From Planctomycetaceae bacterium (lineage in GTDB: Bacteria > Planctomycetota > Planctomycetia > Pirellulales > Thermoguttaceae): a DNA stretch of 34,923 nt. Shown here piece after piece: positions 23,518 to 30,779 of this stretch. The notes below the pieces were generated by a model. The model was not told the origin of the DNA. It did not search any database and saw only the letters and a list, made by a program, of their open reading frames with translations. The first letter of the stretch is position 1. Each line of letters starts with the position of its first letter. A program made the translations under genes and the position numbers. The DNA is taken from contig WRKP01000026.1 of the NCBI GenBank assembly GCA_009778035.1, positions 1-34,923 on the forward strand. Direction: 5' to 3'.

Positions 23518-23627
23518 AGCGTATTCAGAATTGGTCTGGACGTCATCCCGGCGCAAGCCGGGACCCAGACATTGCGTGCGATGCCAGATCCTCTGGGTTC
23601 CGGCTTTCGCCGGAATGACGGTTTTTT
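23515..23627 (+). repeat. Dispersed composite repeat, complete copy after the BatA-like gene
   Basis: The leader TAGAGCGTATTCAGAATTGG (23515-23534) contains the BatA-like stop codon. The left arm runs from CGTCATCCCGGCGCAAGCC to CCAG (23541-23568), followed by the ATTGCGTGCGA centre. The right arm, CTGGGTTCCGGCTTTCGCC to GACGG (23593-23621), is followed by T6. This is the most complete copy in leader-to-arm orientation. Confidence 0.8.
23598..23627 (+). terminator. Repeat-borne intrinsic terminator for the BatA-like gene
   Basis: TTCCGGC (23598-23604), loop TTTC and GCCGGAA (23609-23615) form a hairpin followed by six T at 23622-23627. It lies between convergent genes and is part of the dispersed repeat. 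Confidence 0.55.
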
Positions 23628-23646
23628 GTCCAAAACCGTCATTTTT

Positions 23647-25347
23647 TTACCTTTTCAACTTGAATTGCTCGATCAATTTCTCCAGCGTGTTCGACTGGCC
23701 ACTCAGTTCCTCCGATGCCGCCGCACTCTCTTCCGCCGTCGCACTGTTCTGCTGCACAACCTTCGCAACCTGATCCACCGCCTCATTGATCCGGCTGATG
23801 CCCTCATTCTGCGAAAGCGACGCCTTCGCAATCTCTTTGATCAGTTGACCGCTCTCGCCAATGCCGGATACAATTTCGCCCAAACTGGCCGATGTGTCTT
23901 CCGCGATCTCCGCGCCATGCTTCGCCTTGTCCATCGAGTTGGCAATCAGTTTAGTCGTATCCTGTGCCGCTGCCGCACTCTTCGCCGCCAAATTTCGCAC
24001 CTCTTCCGCAACCACCGCGAATCCCTTGCCGTGCTGCCCAGCCCGGGCCGCTTCGACTGCCGCATTTAAGGCCAACAAATTCGTCTGGAATGCAATATCG
24101 TCAATCGCCCGGATGACCGCACTGATATTTTTGCTCGCATCGTTGATTTCATTGACCGCTACCATCATTTCTTCCATCTGTGTGGCTCCCTTCTGGGCAC
24201 TTTGCGTAATTGTGCTCACCAAATCAGCGGCTTTGCTTGCCAAACTCGCATTTTCCGTCGTATTTTCGGAAATACTGGAAATCGCAGTGGAAATATCCGC
24301 TATCGTGGCGGCCTGCTCGGTCGCGCCTTGCGCCAAGGCCTGCGAACCGTCGGCGATTTGCCGGGAACCAACGGACACTTGCGTGCTGGATATGCCGATT
24401 TCCTTAAACATCTTGGTCAGATTATCGACCACATGCTTTACCGATATGCCCATCACATCCTTGTCGGACAGAACTTCGGTCTCCTTGGTCAAATCGCCGT
24501 CGGCCAAGGCTTCCAACTGCTCGGAAATGACGGTAACATGCCGGAGAAACGAAAATGTTGCGGCCATTGTTTGGCCGATTTCGTCTTTATGCAGCAGGTA
24601 TTTATCCATTTTCCGTTTGTCTTCCGCACTGATTGCAATTTCTCCCGTGGAACCTGCTTGCTTCATAAATGCGGCAAGCAGTGTCAACGGTTTGCCGATA
24701 AGCCCTGCGATATACAGGCTTAACAAAATGCTCACCGCAAAAACAACGACCAGCAGGATAAAATTGACGATCATTCCGACGCGTTGATTATCTGCGGCCC
24801 AATCTGCACTTTGCTGCGATTTCAGCGTCGTCAGAATATCCACGTACTCTCGAATAGGCCCGCCGTAATATGCTAAATCGACGGTAATTGTGCGAAACAC
24901 GAGGTCCGCGTCGTTGGCCAGTCCGGCGGGAGTCAATTTTTGAATGCAGATATTTTGGTAAGAAATGAGCGACTCATAGACGGTTTTAACGGCTTCGTAC
25001 TCTTCCGGGTCGAAAGCGTTGGGATTTTTGCCTTCAAAAATGTCAAGATAATCTCGAAAACTTTGGATGGCAATGTCCATATTGGTATTCATGGTGCCGA
25101 TATGCCGCAGAGTGGCGGCTTCTTCGGTGGCGCGTCCGATGTCCCGAGTTGCGCTGCGGACGTTTCCGTAAGCAATAGCGAAGCGTACCATGTGGTCGAG
25201 AGGATCGGTAATGTACATCCGCTTTTCCTTGGCGGCATTTGCGAGGGCCATTACGTTGTAGATGTTGAATCCTGCAATGAGAGCAGTGAGCAGGGCGATG
25301 ATTGAGAAACTGACGGTTAACTTGGTCGCAACGTGAAAATGTTTCAT
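23647..25347 (-). CDS. Methyl-accepting chemotaxis protein
   Basis: This encodes 566 aa. Transmembrane helix 1 is at about residues 12-34. A four-helix-bundle type extracytoplasmic sensor follows (about 35-190), then transmembrane helix 2 near 193-216 ([19 protein letters not shown]) and a HAMP region with the downstream GDLTKETEV segment. A classical signalling hairpin (about 310-560) has the highly conserved tip [18 protein letters not shown], then [15 protein letters not shown]. It senses an unknown ligand and controls CheA through CheW. No che genes are adjacent. The ATG at 25347 has AAGGAAAAAAT before it. It is convergent with the BatA-like gene. Confidence 0.93.
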   Translation of the reverse strand: MKHFHVATKLTVSFSIIALLTALIAGFNIYNVMALANAAKEKRMYITDPLDHMVRFAIAYGNVRSATRDIGRATEEAATLRHIGTMNTNMDIAIQSFRDYLDIFEGKNPNAFDPEEYEAVKTVYESLISYQNICIQKLTPAGLANDADLVFRTITVDLAYYGGPIREYVDILTTLKSQQSADWAADNQRVGMIVNFILLVVVFAVSILLSLYIAGLIGKPLTLLAAFMKQAGSTGEIAISAEDKRKMDKYLLHKDEIGQTMAATFSFLRHVTVISEQLEALADGDLTKETEVLSDKDVMGISVKHVVDNLTKMFKEIGISSTQVSVGSRQIADGSQALAQGATEQAATIADISTAISSISENTTENASLASKAADLVSTITQSAQKGATQMEEMMVAVNEINDASKNISAVIRAIDDIAFQTNLLALNAAVEAARAGQHGKGFAVVAEEVRNLAAKSAAAAQDTTKLIANSMDKAKHGAEIAEDTSASLGEIVSGIGESGQLIKEIAKASLSQNEGISRINEAVDQVAKVVQQNSATAEESAAASEELSGQSNTLEKLIEQFKLKR

Positions 25348-25375
25348 ATTTTTTCCTTGAAATCGTTAGAATCGC

Positions 25376-25404
25376 AGTGTATCATGTTAGCCAGACAATT
25401 TCAA
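25376..25404 (-). promoter_or_regulatory. Candidate promoter of the chemotaxis receptor gene
   Basis: On the minus strand, TTGAAA (25404-25399) and TACACT (25381-25376) have exact 17-base spacing, about 28 bases upstream of the ATG at 25347. Confidence 0.5.
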
Positions 25405-25457
25405 CGGGGTGTGCAAGGGGGGGGTAGGGCACAAGCGGGAAGCGTGCCTCTGAATGC

Positions 25458-25486
25458 TTGACACCAGCACTCGGATACTCTAAAAT
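25458..25486 (+). promoter_or_regulatory. Strong candidate promoter of the HzsA-related gene
   Basis: TTGACA (25458-25463) and TAAAAT (25481-25486) have exact 17-base spacing, about 39 bases upstream of the ATG at 25526. AAGGAGAA lies before the start. Confidence 0.65.
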
Positions 25487-25525
25487 CTCCGCATATAAGC
25501 AATTCCGGGATTAAGGAGAACAACC

Positions 25526-28500
25526 ATGCACAAAGCCTATTTAACATTCATACCGCTCATTCTATTTTCCGTATGCACGGCCCTGGCAGAATTGACGCCG
25601 GCGTCGCCGTTTGCGCCGGATTCACACATCGTTCAAGATTGGATGCTCCAAGATGGACGAGCCACTCCGCCCGATGCCGCGTACATCCAAGCGGGCATCC
25701 AGCGACGTGCCGAACGGCTGAAAACGCTCAAAGAAACATTTCCAAAAATCATCTTCGTCAAACATTTCGACCTCGGCGGGTCCCACTACGCCTACACCGA
25801 AGCACAAAGCGATGCACAACACGAACGCAATTTCGTTGCCGGCTCCGCTCTCTGTATCCTCGAACTCAATGCCGACGGCGAATACGAAGAACGCGTCCTT
25901 TTTTCCGACCCTAACGGCGTGATTCGCGATCCAGACATCTCCTTCGACGGAAAAACGATTGTATTTGCCTGGAAAAAATCCGATCGACTCGATGATTACC
26001 ACCTGTACGACTACGACGTCGAAACAGGCGAAATCCGGCAGTTGACCTTCGGGCTCGGCTTTGCCGATTACGAGCCGTGCATTTTGCCCAACGGCGACAT
26101 TATTTTCAATTCGACCCGATGCGTCCAAATTGTCGATTGTTGGTGGACGGAAGTCTCAAACCTGTACATCTGCGATAAAGATGGACGCTTCCTTCGTCGG
26201 CTTTCTTTCGACCAAGTCCATACGAACTTCCCGACGCTTTTGGAGGATGGGCGAATCATCTATACTCGCTGGGATTACAACGACCGCGGGCAAATTTTCC
26301 CCCAGGGCTTATTCCAGATGAATCCCGACGGCACCGGACAAACCGAGTTTTACGGCAATAATTCCTGGTTTCCGACGACCCTTATGCACTCACGCGGCAT
26401 CCCGAACAGCGGCGGCAAGGTCGTTTCGACGTTTTCGGGACACCATAACCTGCAATACGGAAAACTCGGAATCCTCGACATTACGAAGGGGCGACAGGAA
26501 AACGATGGGGCCCAGTTAATTGCCCCGATCCGCGAAACGACTGCCGACCGGGTCGACGCTTGGGGGCAGGAAGGCGACCGGTTTGCATTCCCCTATCCGA
26601 TTAACGAACGTGAGTTCCTGGTCAGTTACAATTCCGACCCGCACGGCGGGCATACACTGCGGACGCCGTTTGGCATTTTTTGGATGGACGAAGACGGACA
26701 ACGCGAACTCCTCGCATACGATCCGGCAATTTCCTCGCACCGGCCAATGCCGCTTGCTCCGCGTGTTGCCCCGACAATTCGGCCTTCAATCGTGAATCAC
26801 GACGTCGATTACGGCACATTCACGATGCAGGATGTCTATTTCGGTCCCGGAATGGAAGGAATCGAACGAGGTGTCGCCAAAACATTACGCGTCATCGCTC
26901 TCGAATTCCGCAGTACAGGAATCGGTGAAAACAGCAGCAGTGGGGAGTCCGGCTACGCCATCGTGAGCACTCCGATTTCGGCAGGCAATGGAACCTGGGA
27001 CATCAAAACGATCCTGGGCGACACCCCGATTCACGAAGATGGTTCAGCAAGTTTTTACGCTCCGGCCAAAACGCCGCTGTATTTTCAGGTTTTAGACGAG
27101 CACGGGCACTCGATTCAATCAATGCGGTCTTGGTCGACTTTGCAGCCGGGCGAGGCGTTTTCGTGCTTGGGTTGCCATGAAGACAAAAACACCGTCTCCA
27201 TCCCATCGCCGGTGTTGGCCGAGGCTCTGCGGCGTTCTCCGCTGCCGTTGGAACCGTTTTATGGAGAACCCCGCGGATTTAGTTTCACTCGGGAAATCCA
27301 GCCGATTCTCGATGCCCGTTGCGTGGAATGCCACCAAAATCCGGCAAAAGACCCGCCTTATCGCGGAGTTGCCATCCGGCCGCTCGCTGGAAATTGGACA
27401 CGCCGGGCAACGGGTCAGCCCCTGTTCCAAAATTTGCAAGATTGGCATTACACCACGCAACAGCCGGGCGACGATTGGATGCAGCCAGAGTATTTTGCCC
27501 GAGTACAGGACTTGCCGAAAGCCGCAGGCGGAATCGGTTCGATGCCGAGCGGCCCCCTCGCGACACCTTGGAACACTCCCGATATTTGGGTTTGGAACAC
27601 CATCGAATTGCCGGAAGATTGGCAGCCCCAACCGCTTGTTTTGCGGTATTTTCACGATGAAGACACCGTGATTTATGTCAATGGCCAAAAACTTTTCAAT
27701 GTTACCGGATACAATACGAATTATCAGTTCGCCTTGATTACGGCCAATGAGGCTCAAGCCTTCAAGCCGGGAATCAATCACCTGGCGGCTCATACGCACC
27801 AAACGATTGGCGGGCAGGGGGTCGACTTCGGGATTTGGACAATTAGGCCGGACATGCGGCCGAGCGAACCGGTTGCATCCACTGAAGTTGCCCATTTGCC
27901 GTTTAGTTTGAAGGGAGATCCGATCCGTGATGCGGTCGCCAAGCGTTATTGGCCGCAATCCTACTTGAATTTGACCAATTCGCGGCTGAACCGTGACGGG
28001 CACTACATTGCCGTGCAAACTCCGTTGGTTAATTGGATCGACGTGCAGGGGGCTCCGCCGATGTTGGCACCGTATGCGGCTGGTGCGGCAACGAGCGGCC
28101 TGATGAAAATGCTTGACCCGAACCTCGCGGAGGACGGCAAAACGCATCATGATGTCAAACTCACGCGAGAGGAACTCCATAAAATTGCAGCGTGGCTCGA
28201 TATGTTGGTTCCGGCATTCGGATGCTATACGGAAGGAGCGGCTTGGAACGATGACGACAATCGGAAATTCGATTATTATGAGTCGAAAAAGCGTGCGATG
28301 GAAGATTTCGACCTTTTGAACAATCAGCAATATGTTGCTTGGCTCAGGGAAGGCACCTTGCCGCCGTTGCCGAGTGATCCAAATGCGTACCGCAGTTTGC
28401 CTATCGGTTCAAAGGTTGCCGACGCGACGGGTTGGCGGGTGAATTTCGACAAACCGATTCGGACTGACCAGGTCGTGATTGCGTTTTCGGCAGACGGCCC

Positions 28501-28702
28501 GAATGCGGCTTTTGTCGAGGAATTGTCGATCGAGTGTTCCAATGGTTTCACGCAGAGGCTCACGTTGCAAAAAACCGGCAACGTTCGTCGGCAAGTGTTT
28601 ACGTTCCCGCATCAGAATGATGTAACTTGGCTGAAACTCTCCGATTTCGCATCGGGACAACCGGTCGGTGCCGCAATCGAAGTGTTTGGGATTGAGAATT
28701 AG
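25526..28702 (+). CDS. HzsA-related secreted c-type cytochrome/beta-propeller protein
   Basis: This encodes 1058 aa. A signal peptide ends ALA-EL near residue 22. Residues about 100-450 are a TolB/PD40-like propeller (DVETGEIRQLTFG, SNLYICDKDGRFLRRLSF, LFQMNPDGTG). Two c-type haem motifs follow: CLGCH at 547-551 and CVECH at 599-603. A jelly-roll, carbohydrate-binding-like segment lies near 690-780 (ELPEDWQPQPLVLRYFHDED, then VIYVNGQKLFN). A further HzsA-type helical part follows, then a C-terminal beta-sandwich (~955-1058). The first blocks match the hydrazine synthase alpha subunit family, which is widespread in non-anammox planctomycetes, so hydrazine synthesis is not implied. No beta or gamma subunit genes are nearby. 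It probably binds haem in the periplasm with an unknown partner. Confidence 0.8.
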   Translation: MHKAYLTFIPLILFSVCTALAELTPASPFAPDSHIVQDWMLQDGRATPPDAAYIQAGIQRRAERLKTLKETFPKIIFVKHFDLGGSHYAYTEAQSDAQHERNFVAGSALCILELNADGEYEERVLFSDPNGVIRDPDISFDGKTIVFAWKKSDRLDDYHLYDYDVETGEIRQLTFGLGFADYEPCILPNGDIIFNSTRCVQIVDCWWTEVSNLYICDKDGRFLRRLSFDQVHTNFPTLLEDGRIIYTRWDYNDRGQIFPQGLFQMNPDGTGQTEFYGNNSWFPTTLMHSRGIPNSGGKVVSTFSGHHNLQYGKLGILDITKGRQENDGAQLIAPIRETTADRVDAWGQEGDRFAFPYPINEREFLVSYNSDPHGGHTLRTPFGIFWMDEDGQRELLAYDPAISSHRPMPLAPRVAPTIRPSIVNHDVDYGTFTMQDVYFGPGMEGIERGVAKTLRVIALEFRSTGIGENSSSGESGYAIVSTPISAGNGTWDIKTILGDTPIHEDGSASFYAPAKTPLYFQVLDEHGHSIQSMRSWSTLQPGEAFSCLGCHEDKNTVSIPSPVLAEALRRSPLPLEPFYGEPRGFSFTREIQPILDARCVECHQNPAKDPPYRGVAIRPLAGNWTRRATGQPLFQNLQDWHYTTQQPGDDWMQPEYFARVQDLPKAAGGIGSMPSGPLATPWNTPDIWVWNTIELPEDWQPQPLVLRYFHDEDTVIYVNGQKLFNVTGYNTNYQFALITANEAQAFKPGINHLAAHTHQTIGGQGVDFGIWTIRPDMRPSEPVASTEVAHLPFSLKGDPIRDAVAKRYWPQSYLNLTNSRLNRDGHYIAVQTPLVNWIDVQGAPPMLAPYAAGAATSGLMKMLDPNLAEDGKTHHDVKLTREELHKIAAWLDMLVPAFGCYTEGAAWNDDDNRKFDYYESKKRAMEDFDLLNNQQYVAWLREGTLPPLPSDPNAYRSLPIGSKVADATGWRVNFDKPIRTDQVVIAFSADGPNAAFVEELSIECSNGFTQRLTLQKTGNVRRQVFTFPHQNDVTWLKLSDFASGQPVGAAIEVFGIEN

Positions 28703-28718
28703 CGGCGACTGTTTTGTC

Positions 28719-28754
28719 GGCAAAACTGCGCAAGCGCGTGAGCGCAGTTTTGCC
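28719..28754. terminator. Bidirectional hairpin between convergent genes
   Basis: GGCAAAACTGCGC (28719-28731) and GCGCAGTTTTGCC (28742-28754) form a perfect 13-bp stem with a 10-base loop. It lies between the HzsA-related stop and the ACT-protein stop, so it can serve both strands. Only short A/T runs flank it. Confidence 0.7.
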
Positions 28755-28780
28755 CTATTTTGACACTCGCAATCGCCCTG

Positions 28781-29332
28781 CTATTCCACGAGACGCAGTT
28801 GATTCGTTGCGACGAAAATGTTGTTGTGCTGCACCCTAACGGTAAAGCCGTATTCTTCGCCGATAACTTCCAAATCGCTCTGGATGCTTCGTATATTGAC
28901 CGTCGCAGGAATGGTCAACTGGCCAATGAGCACAAAATTGCCATCCCTGCATCCGCCAAACAAGTCGGTAATGTTAATGTCATGGCCCGCAAGATAGCAA
29001 CTGAATTCTCTAACGATGCCGGAATGCCCTTTGCCGAATGCCGTGATGATGAAATTGTTGTCCGGCAAAATGTCTTTTTGCGTTTGCGGTTCATAGCGTC
29101 GTGCGATAACCTGATAATTGTCGCCTAATTCGGGAGCCTGCCGGACTTCTTTTGCCAATTCGTCGGGTGCTTTGCTGCCGGGCAAATCAATGATCATAAT
29201 GAACGTGAAATAACCATCCAAAACGGTTTGGCTACACGATAAAATATCTCCGCCGAGTTTATCTACAACGGAACTCACGCTGGCCACGATGCCGGGATGA
29301 TCATCCGACAGCACACTTAAGACATATTGCAT
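28781..29332 (-). CDS. Double-ACT-domain regulator, GcvR-like
   Basis: This encodes 183 aa from the ATG at 29332 (MQYVLSVLSDDHPGIVASV). A longer start at 29386 is less likely because its added residues do not fit the family and a TAAAAT -10-like box lies between the two. Two ACT repeats are visible: residues 1-75 (DDHPGIV to FTFIMIIDLP) and about 95-175 (AFGKGHSGIVREFSCYLAG to NFVLIGQLTIP). GcvR-type proteins bind amino acids and regulate the glycine cleavage system; two-ACT proteins of this length (E. coli GcvR is about 190 aa) also occur as unassigned sensors. No gcv genes are present here. It is convergent with the HzsA-related gene. Confidence 0.82.
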   Translation of the reverse strand: MQYVLSVLSDDHPGIVASVSSVVDKLGGDILSCSQTVLDGYFTFIMIIDLPGSKAPDELAKEVRQAPELGDNYQVIARRYEPQTQKDILPDNNFIITAFGKGHSGIVREFSCYLAGHDINITDLFGGCRDGNFVLIGQLTIPATVNIRSIQSDLEVIGEEYGFTVRVQHNNIFVATNQLRLVE

Positions 29333-29420
29333 AGTTTGAGAATCGACGAGCGAAAACTTACCCCATTTTACAGAAAAAATGTGCAAGGTGTGTGAGAATG
29401 TGCTTGGAAGCCCTCAAAAC

Positions 29421-29487
29421 CGTCGTCCCGGCGATGCCGCCCGGCGGTCGGCAGCCTACCTGGATTCCGGCTTTCGCCGGAATGACG
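29421..29487 (+). repeat. Dispersed composite repeat, degenerate copy
   Basis: A weakly matching left part, CGTCGTCCCGGCGATGCC (29421-29438), is followed by a well conserved right arm, CTGGATTCCGGCTTTCGCC to GACG (29460-29487), with a second partial GGCCGGAATGACG at 29492-29504. It lies between the ACT-protein gene and the endonuclease-III-like gene. Confidence 0.65.
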
Positions 29488-29558
29488 ATGGGGCCGGAAT
29501 GACGCTTTGCGAACAAAAATTGAGCACACCCTCCGGTTGGGTTCACTCCGCGATTCCC

Positions 29559-29586
29559 TTGCAAATCGTAGCATAGTTGTTATCAT
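29559..29586 (+). promoter_or_regulatory. Candidate promoter of the endonuclease-III-like gene
   Basis: TTGCAA (29559-29564) and TATCAT (29581-29586) are separated by 16 bases, about 50 bases upstream of the chosen ATG at 29636. Confidence 0.4.
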
Positions 29587-29635
29587 GTCGGCAAAGGCAT
29601 GGTTTCGCTTTCCGGCTCATTATCCCATTTGCTTT

Positions 29636-30679
29636 ATGGCAGCACCGACTAAAAACAAAAAAATCGCAGCCCTTGTCAAACTCGTTCAAAAAAAGTGCCG
29701 AGGTGCCGGTTTGACAGCACCGCCGCAGCGGTCCGTTTTGGAAACACTCATGTATGCTGCACTCCTCGAAAACGCACCGTTCGCTCAAGCAGACCTCGCT
29801 TACACTGTTCTCGAAAATTATTACATTGATTGGAATGAAATCCGCGTGTGTTCCGTTCGCGAACTTGCTGACACCTTGATTGACCTGCCCCATCCCAAAG
29901 AGGCCGCCGAACGCGTGCGCAACGCCTTGCAAGGGATATTTGAAAAAACATATATGTTCGACTTTGAAGATATGCGTAAAAAAGGAAAACCTTTGGCCGA
30001 GCATATCGCAACGCTCGAATCAATGTCCGCAGGAACGCCCTATATGATTCAATATGCCGCACAAGTTGCGCTCGATGGGCATCTCATTCCGTTCGATGAG
30101 GCAGCATTGCGGATTATGCGCCGGCTTGGTTTATCGCAGGTCTCAAGCGATGGCACCCAGGAAGTTTGCATCGGTTTGGATCGCGTCATTCTGAAAAAAG
30201 CCGCATTAACCTTTGCCGCTCAGTTGCATCACTTTGCGGCGGGCTACTACGATGTGCCGGACTCACCGGAATTGTTGTCGCAATTAAGTGCGATTGATTC
30301 AGCGGCTGTCGAACGCAGTTGGGAAGCACCGGCTTTAGCATCGAAACCGGCCGTTACGGAATCTGCATCGGTACAGGGCACGGCGAGTGCTGTCAAGCCT
30401 GTGTCTGCTAAGCCGCCTGCAATGCAGGCTCCCAAGGCCAAAACTGCCGACACGAAAAAGTCGGCCAAAAAATCGGCAAAAAAAGAGGAGGCTCCGGCAC
30501 TAAAAACGGAGAAAAAAACGGCATCTAAGCCAGTGAAAGCACCGGAGTCAGCAAAGCCGACTTCGGCTGCAAAAAAAACGACTGCGAAAACTGTGGTGAA
30601 AAAGGCACCGGCAAAGGCGGCCAAAAAAGCAAAACCGCAGTCTCCCTCGAAGGCTTTACGCAAACAAAAACCGAAATAG
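29636..30679 (+). CDS. Endonuclease-III-like (HhH-GPD) protein with histone-H1-like basic tail
   Basis: This encodes 347 aa from the ATG at 29636 (MAAPTKNKKIAALVKLVQKK). Earlier in-frame ATGs at 29507 and 29585 precede or overlap the candidate promoter. Residues about 1-230 are helical with an HhH-GPD feel: SVLETLMYAALLENAPF, then IPFDEAALRIMRRLGL near 151-166, where Asp154 would correspond to the catalytic Asp of Nth/MutY. The helix-hairpin-helix Lys and the four-Cys iron-sulphur cluster are not seen, so glycosylase activity is doubtful. The last 100 residues are Lys/Ala/Pro-rich repeats of KKSAKK and KTTAKT type, like histone H1 tails, and should bind DNA nonspecifically. Function is unconfirmed. 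Confidence 0.68.
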   Translation: MAAPTKNKKIAALVKLVQKKCRGAGLTAPPQRSVLETLMYAALLENAPFAQADLAYTVLENYYIDWNEIRVCSVRELADTLIDLPHPKEAAERVRNALQGIFEKTYMFDFEDMRKKGKPLAEHIATLESMSAGTPYMIQYAAQVALDGHLIPFDEAALRIMRRLGLSQVSSDGTQEVCIGLDRVILKKAALTFAAQLHHFAAGYYDVPDSPELLSQLSAIDSAAVERSWEAPALASKPAVTESASVQGTASAVKPVSAKPPAMQAPKAKTADTKKSAKKSAKKEEAPALKTEKKTASKPVKAPESAKPTSAAKKTTAKTVVKKAPAKAAKKAKPQSPSKALRKQKPK

Positions 30680-30779
30680 TGGGCGTGTCGTTTGGAATCC
30701 AGAGGAATGGGGCGATGCAGGATGTGCGGCTAATGGCGGAATGGTGGAACGTCTGCCGCCTGGGTCCAATGGAACCCGT

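Noticed and set aside
25417-25424. A run of eight G upstream of the HzsA-related promoter as a phase-variable tract
   Set aside because: It lies outside the -35/-10 region and any coding frame, with nothing to show it is functional.
27119-28330. A 403-codon minus-strand open frame
   Set aside because: It is antisense to the HzsA-related gene, including the haem-motif region; no protein-like features are visible.
25526-28702. The HzsA-like gene as evidence of anammox metabolism
   Set aside because: Related proteins are common in non-anammox planctomycetes, and no other hydrazine synthase subunit or hydrazine dehydrogenase gene is present.
8577-29487. The palindromic repeats as a CRISPR array
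   Set aside because: The copies are kilobases apart, degenerate, palindromic in pairs, and lack regular spacers or cas genes.
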